64,000 bases of DNA from positions 1 to 64,000 of the forward strand of contig JAYMGJ010000006.1 in NCBI GenBank assembly GCA_037178675.1. Direction: 5' to 3'. Within the stretch, counting starts at the first letter, position 1. The number at the start of each line of letters is the position of its first letter. The notes beneath the pieces were generated by a model. The model made no database searches. It was not told where the DNA came from and was given only the letters and a program-made list of their open reading frames with translations. Shown here piece by piece: positions 12,431-22,746 of this stretch. The DNA is from Scleroderma bovista. Lineage: Eukaryota > Basidiomycota > Agaricomycetes > Boletales > Sclerodermataceae. The position numbers were made by a program, and so were the translations under genes.

Positions 12431-12826
12431 TGAAACGATCAGCTGCGGACGGCCAAACAGAAGGCTAAGCTTACCCCAAGCTAAGCCTCCGAAACGTGAT
12501 GTCGTCGTTGGATTCGAGATGGGCGAATTCGAAGACGCATGAGTGAAGAACCAATAGATACTGGCCAGGGGGAGGATGGTTTGAGGACACACAGCTACAC
12601 GAACTTTCATGGCCCATCATAACATACCCTGCGCTTCTGACATGAATGCCTGCCATAACAGCCACCAGAACCCTTAAAGCCTACATTCCTGGCTCACGTC
12701 CTGGGGAAAGATGGAATCATTGAACCCAAAGTGACGCCATTCGATGAATGTCACTGCATCGTGGCGGGCACTCAGGTGGCAGGTCAAGGGAGCAACAACG
12801 AGCTCTCTGTCTATATGGTGAGTCAC
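12431..12826 (+). pseudogene. Decayed 5' fragment of RRB1
   Basis: Aligns with the first two exons of the intact RRB1 at 14571-15104: the shared GAAACGATCAGCTGCGGACG start, the GGGCGAATTCGAAGA segment, the CTGGCTCACGTCCTGGGG-like segment, and a stretch still reading IVAGTQVAGQGSNNELSVY. The start codon is lost (the base context is CACGCTGAAACG instead of GGGTATGTCGAAACG), several indels break the frame, and the WD40 domain is absent. It sits in front of MGST-A exactly as RRB1 sits in front of MGST-B. Confidence 0.8.
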
Positions 12827-13600
12827 GACGAAGATGCCCTGGTGATAAGTAGTATTTTCACCAACGCTTCTAGTCATTCTCTCCGTGTTTCCAGATCAAT
12901 TACAAATGATATCCCCCCTCACTCAACTCCACCTCGTTTAATGATTCCGAGTAGTGGCCAAAAACTCGCCGTTGTCCATTATGTCAATGCAGCGCGACAT
13001 GCTATGTAGGGTCTTCGTCTGTTGACATTCTTCGTTTGGCCTCATTGGAGTTAACATTGACCGCCGGCAGACTACTTCATAGTCGTCCTTAGTACAAGTC
13101 TAGGATCTCGCTGTCACGGTCTCTCGACTGAGGCTCGTATGATCAATTACTTTACCATGGTATCATGGCGAGCACCAATAATTGTCTCTTGTCGAGTCTT
13201 TGGGGAAGGCTAGGTGAGCATTACGAGAATGCCCACACCTTGACCATGACGACGTGACTGCAATGTTTTTTTTTTGTAAATGTAATGACAGCGAACGACG
13301 TCGAACTGGGTATCCAGCACACCCACAAGGAGGAGGATCAGTCATGCTGTCTCGATGACGGTGACAATGCGGATGACTGGTGCCTGTGTTGCTCTACCAA
13401 TGAGTAGCACTACCATATCGCGATGAGGACAACAACACGAATTCTCGTATTGTGGTGATCCCACTGTAAGTTGTTGAAGTCATACTGTATTAGTACAATA
13501 CGAATGATGTAAAGGTACTTGTGGCCAGCTCGGGAATAAACCAATGCAGGAAAACCGTTGACCATCAAAAAGCTCTGTCCAGGAACGAGTTACATGGGAC
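12827..13600. other. Unique spacer between duplicated blocks
   Basis: About 770 bp with no match to either block. Contains a T9 run near 13265 and no convincing coding frame; the short open frames start with non-ATG codons or lack domain character. Terminal inverted repeats or target-site duplications of a mobile element were not seen by eye. Confidence 0.5.
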
Positions 13601-15104
13601 ACCAAGGTATTTGTATTACAAAAAGGAGCAGAGCTTGAGGGAAGCATAGGCCGACGCGCCCAAGAGACCTGAAAGGAACGTTTGAATAATAATGGGTGCA
13701 AGACGTCACGACGACTTACCGAGCGAGGATATGTTGCTGATCCAAAACCCTGGGATACGCTGTCAAAGTAGATAAAAATTAGAATACTGGGGAGTCGGAG
13801 CTACAGCGATGCTTCATACCCTGCCGGGGTTGCCCGTACTGTATCCCAAGGTGTAAATGATACGTCCAACGACAAAGCCGCCTCCCAGAGCAGCGGCAAC
13901 GCAGGGATACTTCAGTCCAGTAACGATCGTCCTGTCCGGCGACGTTAAGCCAAAAAAATGCATCCGCACTTCTTTGTGCTCACCCCAGAATGAAGATAGG
14001 TGCGGATTCCAGGGTATTTTGATGAGCACCTGAAGCACCACGTCAGCAAGTCATATAGTGCACCCCTACCCCGACTAACGTTGGGTACAGTTGAATTGCA
14101 GTGCTGCTGGGTTGCTCGTGCACTCCGCTTGTTCAGCATACACTGTACCGGGGAAGTTAGGAAGTTTCCTCGACGCCAGAAGGACCTTTACTGACTCTGG
14201 GGGTATTTGATGCCTGCGCGTTTACGAGCCCCGCCTACAAGGAGCGTCTGCCATACCAACACCCAGGCCAAGGAGACCAGAGGTACTGTGACATATTCAA
14301 ATCTTATGCCCACATATTAGCTGTCGGTGACTACGCCTTAGAAGAGAACTTACCCTTCAGGGAGTGCGGTAGACATGTTGTTGCAATGAATGTTTTCCCT
14401 GACCGAAGGGTTTATGTACCAGACACGTCGTCGTCCCCTGCGCATTACAAAGCGATGACGAAGCCTCACTAGGACTTGATAATCTGCTGAGTCAAGTTGC
14501 CGAATATGGATTGACCGCAATGTTACGATCACGATAATTTTTGGTCTTGCTACTGCAACACCCCAGGGGTATGTCGAAACGATCAGCTGCGGACGGCCAA
14601 ACAGAAGGCCAAGCTTACCCCAAAGTGTTTGGAAACGCTCCGAGGCGCAATGATGTCGTTGATGAGATAGGCGAATTCGAAGATGCATGGGAGGACGAGA
14701 TTGAAGATGAAGAACCAGTAGACGGTGAGGTTGGCCATGGGGAGGACGGTACGAGGACATGCAGATCGCATCTTTCATGAATTATAACATACCCTGTGCT
14801 CCAGATATGGATGTCGATGAGGTTATGCCTGCCATCGAGGAGTCCGAAGAACAACCGCCAGAACCACAAGCCTATATCCCTGGCTCACATGTCCTGGGGA
14901 AAGATGAAATACTTGAACCTGATGACACTGTGTATATCATGCGCCATTCAATGAATGTAACCTGGCCATGTCTCTCGTTCGACGTGCTGCGAGACAATCT
15001 AGGTGATGAACGACAAAGATACCCCGCATCTGCCTACATCGTGGCTGGGACTCAGGCAGATCAGGCGAGCAACAACGAATTGTCCGTCTATAAGATGAGT
15101 TCAC
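13601..15104. repeat. Segmental duplication, right block (MGST-B plus 5' RRB1)
   Basis: Partner of 11415-12826. This block is continuous with the full-length RRB1 gene, so it is likely the original arrangement and the left block the derived copy. Homology stops within the second RRB1 exon, near the codons for ELSVYK. Confidence 0.85.
13616..14376 (-). CDS. Microsomal glutathione S-transferase (MAPEG, MGST3-like), copy B
   Basis: Same structure as copy A: a tiny first exon MSTALPEG from ATG 14374-14376, intron (GTAAGT..CATAAG), then FEYVTVPLVSLAW, the FNC-QRAH core, YTLGYSTGNP and an end ASAYASLKLCSFL at 13616-13618. All splice sites used in copy A are kept. Coding differences are few and mostly in the last two exons (for example PGFWISNISSLG here against PGSWIGDIASIG in A), so both products look functional. 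Its promoter is shared with RRB1, 194 bp away and divergent. Confidence 0.88.
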
Positions 15105-16264
15105 TTCATCGCACACAGAAAGATGGGGGTCAGTTTCTCATCCCTGTTCGGTGTCCTGTTTTGAATGCCGTACTCTGCCAGATGACTCTGACTCCGATGA
15201 GGAAGACAACGAAGATGACCTCGACGAAGACCCCGTACTTGAGTTCCGTTCCGTTCCTCACAACGGCGGCGTGAATCGCGTCCGGGCACAACCACTTGCG
15301 CCATCTTCTTCCCTTGTGCCAGTCTCACAGCCTTATTATGCTGCAACATGGGCGGAGACAGGAAAAGTACACATATGGAATATACGTCCTCTCATAGAAT
15401 CACTCGATACGCCAGGGTACGCCATGGACAAAACACGAACCAGCAAACCCGCCTTTACAATTAACTCCCATGGTCGCACAGAAGGCTTTGCCATGGACTG
15501 GGCATCATCAGGGGGAGCTAATCCGTCCGCACTCCGCCTTCTTACAGGGGATGTCCACTCGAGAATATATCTCACAACGACGACAACCTCCAGCTTTAAC
15601 GCGCTCTCCCAGCCGTTTATGTCACACACTTCAAGTGTCGAAGACATCCAGTGGAGTCCATCGGAACCTACGGTGTTTGCCTCGTGTTCTGCGGATTGCA
15701 GTATACAGATATGGGACGTGCGCACGAAAGGTCGTAAGAGTGCTACTGGGATTGACCATGCTCATGGGAGTGACGTGAATGTTATTAGCTGGAATAGGAG
15801 CGCGGCGTATTTAATGCTAAGTGGAGGAGATGATGGTGGCATCAAGGTATGGGATCTACGGAGTGTGAATAAGCGAGAGTATGTATTCGTCATATCAGTC
15901 CACAATCGAGCAGTGTCCTCACAGTTCTCCTAGGGATATTCCCAGCCCAGTCGCAGCTTTTGCATGGCACAGCGCACCAATCACTTCTATCGAATGGCAT
16001 CCTACTGATGACTCAGTTTTCGTCGCCTCCGGTGCGGACGACCAAGTCACTTTATGGGACCTTGCAGTCGAGCAAGACGATGAACAAGTGGGTGCTTCGA
16101 TGAATGAAACACGTGAAGGCGAGCGAGAAGTACCCTCGCAGCTGCTCTTTATCCACCAAGGGCAAAAAGATGTTAAAGAGGTCCATTGGCATCCACAGAT
16201 CCCTGGCACTGTCATCAGTACCGCGCTGGATGGTTTCAACATATTCAAAACGATCTCAGTATAG
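14571..16264 (+). CDS. RRB1: Ribosome assembly protein RRB1/GRWD1 (WD40)
   Basis: Chaperone of ribosomal protein L3 and nuclear assembly factor for the 60S subunit. Starts MSKRSAADGQTEGQAYPKVF at 14571. An acidic region (DMDVDEVMPAIEESEEQ) leads to the CAF1C-like N-terminal box (LEPDDTVYIMRHSMNVTWPCLSFDVL), a second acidic run (DSDSDEEDNEDDLDEDP), then WD40 repeats with HGRTEGFAMDW, HTSSVEDIQWSPSE..FASCSADCSIQIWDVR, HGSDVNVISWN..LLSGGDDGGIKVWDLR-like and HSAPITSIEWHPTD..ASGADDQVTLWDL. Ends FNIFKTISV at 16262-16264. Three introns. The 5' part is duplicated upstream as a relic. Confidence 0.94.
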
Positions 16265-16452
16265 AGTTAGACAGGCACAGATAACAAAAGTACCCTAAGA
16301 GGATTCACACTCTTTTGTCTAATACATTAGCGCATTGTCTAGGCTATTCAGATCTGATGCGACCACACTACCAGCCCAATCAGTATAAACCTGCGCGGTT
16401 ATTGCCTCTCGGCGAACGTATCTGTACGCGCAGCATTTCATTTGTGGATAGT

Positions 16453-17654
16453 TCATTTCGTGAAGATCCAATTGCGTACCTTGGATATGTTTTTGTGAAC
16501 TATGTCGGTCACGACCGCATATATATTACGGATATCAATGAGATTCTGGCGAATGAAGAACAGTTGTTTCTCATCATGCTCCTTCAGTGCCAACTTGGGG
16601 CGGCATTAAACGCAGAGATCAAGTCTGAATGACTGACGTCTTACGGTGTAGTCTTCGACATGCGGGTATTTGATGAGTTTGGAGCATATTTTGGCACGAG
16701 CCAAATGGTGTTGTCGAATGCTGTCACGAACATTGTAGGCGCTTTCTTGCGAGCGCAGCAACTCGCTCAGTACCTCTGAAGAAAAAATTCAGCGATACGT
16801 TCCAGCATACGAATCTGCTTCGGAACACAAGCGCGAACCTTCTTGAATTTGAACTCCTGTACCCTTGTTCAGTGCCTCTATCGTGGAAATCATCAAGAGA
16901 TGACGATACCAAAATTATCCCCGCTTGCAAATGAAGCAACGTTGAACATTAATCAACCGCATCAGGTATAGAAACGTACTCTTCGATCCTGCGTTATCGG
17001 ATAAGTAATGAAAGAGGAAAGGAATGATACACACACTTTGGCATCGTCAGGTTAACCCATAACTTGACTTTGTCCTGGATGAGAGAGCTGTAAAACAAGC
17101 GTACTGCAGTAGAGACAATTATCCCTCACACAAGAGTCGGATAGCTGCGCGCATTCTGCTTTCGTGGTTTCCGACAGCTTCAAAAGGTGCTTATTTGCAT
17201 GAACAAGGTCGGAGTAGCGAGCATTGGCGATGTCATTGGTCGGTGGCGACGATATGTGGCCGTCTTCAGTTCTTTTACGCTTTGATGGTCCATTCGACTC
17301 AGTGGTGTTGGGAAACGGATACACCTTTGCGTCTGTAGTCGCCTGGCTGATATGAAACGGGGAGTCTGGTGAATTAGTAGAGTCAATCAAAGCTGTCAAT
17401 TCGCTGTAAGCTAAATTAGTGAGGGCAGGAAAGCAACTTGAATGCCTCATACAGGATCTATAAAACAAGTCAGTGAGACAAATGAGCTCGGTAGATCGCT
17501 CTACCTTCGCTGGGAAGATGCAGAAGACGACGTTCTCAGCAACGGATGAAACACTGGCACGGAACTCCTGTATTGCAATTCAGCGGCCCGTGGTTATGCA
17601 CCATACCAAATCGCTTGCCTCCAGCTTTTCCGAGTCTTCCTTCCGTAACGACAT
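16453..17654 (-). CDS. PSME3: PA28-gamma/REG-gamma-like proteasome activator subunit
   Basis: Heptameric 11S activator that caps the 20S proteasome in the nucleus. ATG at 17652-17654; MSLRKEDSEKLEASDLEFRA aligns with the animal PSME3 N-terminus. FPAKILYEAFN follows, then a basic patch GPSKRKR where PSME3 has its NLS. The key family features are VKLWVNLTMPKIEDGDNFG (the activation-loop region) and ARAKICSKLIKYPHVEDY, then RNIYAVVTDIVHKNI near the end; stop at 16453-16455. Eight or so short introns are needed, one of only about 34 nt (near 17400-17435). The long open frames on the other strand (16315-16632) are shadows. Divergent from TAF1 over 131 bp. Confidence 0.85.
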
Positions 17655-17785
17655 GAGCGGTGTGTTGAAACGCTGCAGCCTTGGACTGCCTCATTCGGAA
17701 TCTGATGGATTTGTCAGCCACACTGGCTTGAGCCCCTGCGTTCAACCCGCTTTGGCTGGAATCGAGAACTTGTTGACAACACGAC
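17655..17785. promoter_or_regulatory. Shared divergent promoter, PSME3-like / TAF1
   Basis: Only 131 bp separate the two start codons, so both 5' UTRs and core promoters must lie within or overlap this segment. No TATA box is obvious. Confidence 0.5.
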
Positions 17786-20700
17786 ATGAATGGCCAAGTT
17801 CGTGTCAATTCCTACAACGGGTAACATGCAGAAATGCTCATCCAATCCCTAGGAAGAAAGCGATGTCATATCCACTCTGACTGGGTTTTCTCTCAACAAT
17901 GTCCTCGAAAATCTGTCACTTCCCGCTGCTTCAGGCCTCTCAAGCACGCTAGGACTCTCGGGCCTACCTGCTCTCGATGCGTCACAAATCTATAGTGACA
18001 GATGGGAGGACGATGATGCCGTCGGGGCAGAACTGGGAGAGGACTATGAAGATGAGGTTGACAAGGAGCTCGAGCAAGAGCAGACAACGAATAGCGACGT
18101 GGTTAAGCTAGAGGCTCAATCCCCTCTTACCGTTCAACCCAAGCAGAAGCGTGTCAGGACAATAATGCGACTTGTCGAGAGGTCAAGGAGCGTTTACGAG
18201 CGCTTTCCAGCTTTTGAGAAGGATAGGGTTCTTGACTTTTCAGAGTTGTTCAAGGGCTACATACCCAAGAAGTCCCGAATAACCAAACGTCCCCTTGTTG
18301 GTAAGTTCGAATTGTCGCCTTAGCAATCAGAACACCAAGACTTGCAGCCGAGAGCATCTATACCCGCAGGAAAGAAATTCCACGAGGATTTCTGGATGCA
18401 GTTGTTGGTGACACAAGGCGCCAGAACGAGAACAGACGGGTTGAGGAGGCGATGTGTGCTGGCAGCATAGAAAACGATCTTATACGTGCTATCGAGGTAA
18501 TTTCGTGCCAAAATCACTGATCACTGTCTTATCTCAAGCAGGAGCGCGAGAAATCTGCACTTCCTGTGTCACTTCCCTTGCATGACAGAAGTTTCGACCT
18601 AGTTCTACTATCAAATTGGGAAGACAAAATCGTCTATGAACCAAATGATGCCATCCCACTTCCGCCCCCTGAATCGAATAGTTTGACTACCCCGGTAAAC
18701 AAGTCCCTCGAATCTGGTGCATGGACACAATGCATCATATGGGGCCATGCCCAACCATTCCGCGACTTTACCCATCTTGAGCTAGATGAAGATGAGGGAC
18801 ATGATGAACGTCCTCAGAGTGGGTCTCATCGTGTCTCTTGTATGTAAGCTCACCCTATTTTTCAGCCATCGAAACCGTCAGGCCCCGCAAGCGGATAAGA
18901 GCAGATCACGCTCAACCCCGTGATAAATTTAATCTCTCCAACGACCATCTCTACGAGGTGGCCAAAGACGGAGGCCGCCACCGTGTGCGCCAGACGTTCG
19001 GCCAACTTGTTGTTGAACATGCATACCCGGCACAAAAACTTCAGCTGCCATTTGTAAGCACCTGCTGTGTAACGTCTTATGGAGCTCTATTAAATCATTA
19101 CTGTCTATTAGTATAAAACTCGTCTTTCCAAGCAAGAAGCACGTTCGTTCCATCGCCCTGCCTCACAGTTCCCTACGAATATCGAAATCCGCTTCAGCAA
19201 AGTGCGGACGGCGAAGAAAAAGAAAGACAAGGCCGGGCGGAAGCTTGGGAAAGGAGGTAATGTTGGCGAAGGATTGCACAAGACGGGTGACTTGACCTTG
19301 AAAGACACAAGTAATTTTGTCCTTTGGGAATATTCCGTACGTGATTGGCACTATAGATCTTTGTGACGAATTTCGCAACTTTTGGCAGGAGGAACATCCA
19401 CCAATTATCCCGAACTTTGGCATGGGTAGCATACTTGTCAACTACTACCGCAAGAAAGACGATAAAGACGACTACATGCCCAAGGTGCGACTGGGCCGTT
19501 TAATAAACTTGGTACGGTCAGTTTACTTGTTATAGCTTGACCTTGGTGTGCCCTTTGTACTCGAACCTCAAGATGAATCACCGTTCATGAAATTTGGCTA
19601 CGTGTATCCGGGACAGACATTCCCAGCATTGTACAATAACCTAGTTCGTGCTCCTCTCTTCCGCCACAAGCCATATCCGACAGACTTCCTCGTTGTAAGG
19701 TGCGAACCTTTTTTCCACTTTATTTGACGTGCCACTCATCGGGAGCACAGGAGCACCCACAAGGGCGAGATGAAGTATTATCTGCGCGAGATCAGGAACT
19801 TATTTGTGATCGGCCAGACCTACCCAGTGACCGAAGTCCCGGGTCCTCACTCCCGAAAGATTACAAGCACTATCAAACATAGGCTACAGATTATTGCACA
19901 CAATTTGCTCAAGAAAAGCAGGGAGAAACGACTCAAGATCTCTCGTTTGATGAAATACTTTCCCGATCAGAATGAGTTGCAAATGAGGCAAAGGCTAAAG
20001 GAATTCATGGAGTATCATAGGCGGGGGCCTCATCAAGGTTTCTGGCGTCTCAAGGCTTCCGTGACAATTCCGACCGATGCCGAGATGCTCAAGTTGGTAG
20101 GTCCCGAGCAGGTTGTGCTCATGGAGAGTATGCAGGTTGGACAACGGCATTTACAAGACTTGGGGTACTCTCAGACTGCAGATGTGGAGGGCGAGGAGGA
20201 GGAGGGTGAAAGCAAACTCTCGATAGAACAGCAGCTCGCGCCATGGATTACAACGAAGAATTTCCTTTACGCTACGCAAGCTAAAGCAATGCTTCGACTT
20301 CACGGAGACGGAGATCCATCGGGTCGAGGCGAGGCATTTAGCTTTATTCGTATTTCGATGAAAGACATTTTCGTGAAGGCTGGAGAGGACTACGAACAGA
20401 AACTAGGTGAGCGGTCATATTTTCCCTTTACATGCTATGGCAAACTCGAACTGATTCCTTGGTCATGTTAGCGGAAGCCGAAAATCGTCCCAAGTCGGCC
20501 CACAGGTACAACGTCGCCGAGCAACAACAAATCTACAAGTCTGAGATTGAACGAATATGGAGAGCCCAGTACGACTCTTTGAGTAGGAAGGATGAACCTG
20601 AGCTTTCTCCGGACGAGGATGTGCCTCCTGAGCCTAAGAAGCCTCAACGCCAAGGATCACTCAGGATTGAAACACCACACTCTCCCGCCGCAATGTCACC

Positions 20701-21689
20701 TGTGCCTGGTCCTGCTTCTCCGGCGTACAGTCGGGGTTCATCGTTAGAACGGGATCGCGAAATGAGCCTTGGCCCCGACGGAAATCGTAGGGTGTTGCGG
20801 ATAAAGCGCCTGGCAAGTGACAGATCATTAAGGGGATACATAACAATATTCTGATGCGATGGGGCCATCGTCCCAGGTCGATGGCGAGTGGCAGACGGAG
20901 ATTATTCGTGATGCGGCTGTAATCCGTGCCTATGTTCGTGCGCGCCAGCTGATCGAAGAAGAGACAACTTTGGAGGATAACCTGGCGCCGACGGGCGATG
21001 CAGACACAGACAAACGGTACAGGAAGAGGTACGGGGCAATTTTCAGTTTTACCCTGTGCAATGATATAGAGCCCTCGGTGCACGTAGATTGGAGGAACGT
21101 ATAGCTAGGATGAAGAAAAATCAGGAACGTCGTTTACACCGCAAGAACGCCAAGATTGTCAAAGAAGGGGGAATGCCGATGCAAATTAACCGGCCTCTCA
21201 AGCCGGACACGACTGTAAGTCTTTGTTATGGCGGATCGTTGTATTACTGCGGGCCCTGTACAACTCAATGTCACTTCGCGAACTGATCTAAATTTCTTTA
21301 CAGAGGCGTTGTGGTCACTGCGGCCAAATGGGTCATATGAGTACGTTCACAGCCTTGGTTTTTACTTTTGTTGGATGGGTGCTCACATGGTGATTCATGT
21401 AGAAACTAATCGGAAGTGTCCCCGTTGGGCAGAATTCAACAGCGGAACTCCACCGCTTCCTGTCCCTCCCACCTCAGCAACAAGCCCTCCACCTATGACG
21501 CCGGGGGTGCCTAGCCTGAGTGGGTTCAACCGGCCGACGCAAAATGCATCGTTCTCATTTGGGGCAGCGGTGCCCTCGCCGTTGGCGACCAGTCCACCGT
21601 TGTCAGCAATGGGTATGGAAGAACTGGATGCATCCATGACCCCGTCGGGTTCAGCACCAAAGATAAAGTTGACCCTCAAGCACTCATGA
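17786..21689 (+). CDS. TAF1: TFIID subunit TAF1
   Basis: Largest TFIID subunit, scaffolding TBP and promoter contacts. Exon 1 (MNGQVRVNSYNG, ATG 17786) is inferred; exon 2 gives DVISTLTGFSLNNVLENL. The DUF3591 core is clear: FSELFKGYIPKKSRITKRP, FDLVLLSNWEDKIVYEP, WTQCIIWGHAQPFRDFT, then KDTSNFVLWEYSEEHPP, NFGMGSILVNYYRKKD, FMKFGYVYPGQTFPALYNNL, LFRHKPYPTDFL and EYHRRGPHQGFWRLK. Later come IKRLVDGEWQTEIIRD and a CCHC zinc knuckle (RCGHCGQMGHMKTNRKCP). There are no bromodomains, as usual for fungal TAF1. Ends LTLKHS at 21687-21689. One intron (20813-20876) has a GC donor. About 11 introns. Confidence 0.93.
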
Positions 21690-22746
21690 TTTACCATTAC
21701 TTTAACCATCGGATCTGACATTTGGAAAATATATAAACGAGGCTTTCTTGCTTGGCAAAGTTAACCTCAAAATATTCGTGAGAAAGTAAAGCCCCTGTCA
21801 TGTCGCAAGAACGCCGAGCCAAAATTTGTATCAGCACGAGATACTACTAGTCCTTATCCTTAATCGAGCACGGTGACATGGGATTTCCACCACCTCAACG
21901 GTAACCATGTTCCCCACTCATGCATGATGAATCACAGTTTTCTTTCTGTCACATATGTAGTACTATACGCCAAAGAGATTCGCATTTGCTGTCATGCGTA
22001 ACTCACTATTCCATTGTTGAACACTTGAGTCTATGTGTCTCGTCCTGCGCACCTCCACTCCTGCAATGTATCCTCGTTTAAATTTTCTAGTCTGTCGTTC
22101 TCCGCTAACAATTCTGGACAGTGCCCCGCTTGGAACACCTTGAAGTCGAAATCGCGCAACAGCTTGATCGTCGACCGGCGCATAATTGAAGGGGTATGAC
22201 ATGATACACAGAAATTTCGACCATTGCAAACAAATTGCAAAAATTGAGACAAGGCAATCCCCCTAACTGCAATACAATAGATCAGACAAAGGTTTGCTCG
22301 ATCTAGAATGAATGATCAATCTATTCAATTGATAAGTTAAACTAGTGCGAGTGACCAAGTTCAGATGGAAGCAAGCAGGAATTCTTTGAAATCAGGACAA
22401 CTCCGTCTTTTTACTCTGTCCGAGTGCCAGCATCTGCGGTGAGATCCATTTCGGGTGTCAGATTGAGTTCATTTGACGGGCCTGGTGTGCCCAGCCTAAT
22501 GATCGTTTCGTTTTAGTCTGCAGTGCCCTTGCTGTTAGCATCCCACTATTTTCTTGGCGATGTGAATACAATCCATCGCTCTGCTGGCAGCAATAACATT
22601 GAGTCTCAAAGCATCTGGGATCTGTTTAATTCTCTACACCTACTATAATATCGGAAAGTTGCATAGGGATTTATTTCGGACTAAATGAATGCGAACCGCT
22701 GTCTGCAAAGGGTACAACATGGAAAGCTAGAAAAAAAAATCGACAA
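21690..22746. other. Convergent intergenic region, TAF1 / PacC
   Basis: About 1.06 kb between two 3' ends. One ATG-started frame on the minus strand (22202 to 21963, 79 codons, beginning MSYPFNYAPVDDQ) has no recognisable domain and is treated as chance. The rest is AT-rich 3' flank with nothing I can name. Confidence 0.5.

Larger units (their letters stand above)
11415..12826. repeat. Segmental duplication, left block (MGST-A plus RRB1 relic)
   Basis: Matches 13601-15104 in order and orientation. It begins with ACCAAGGTATTT in both blocks and covers a whole MGST gene, the short MGST/RRB1 intergenic region and the 5' part of RRB1. The MGST part is almost identical, introns included; the RRB1 part is clearly more diverged, with many small indels. 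Confidence 0.85.

Noticed and set aside
14296..14320. Loss of the start codon in MGST copy B (GTGGGC where copy A has ATGGGT)
   Set aside because: That position lies in intron 1 of both copies. The true start is in an upstream mini-exon (MSTALPEG or MSITLPEG).
16315..16632. Plus-strand open frame of 105 codons with a further open stretch to 16780
   Set aside because: It is opposite to exons of the PA28-gamma-like gene, whose minus-strand translation matches the family; the plus frame starts with TTG and has stops.
21963..22229. Minus-strand open frame of about 80-88 codons
   Set aside because: No domain, no splice context, and it lies in a convergent 3' region; probably chance.
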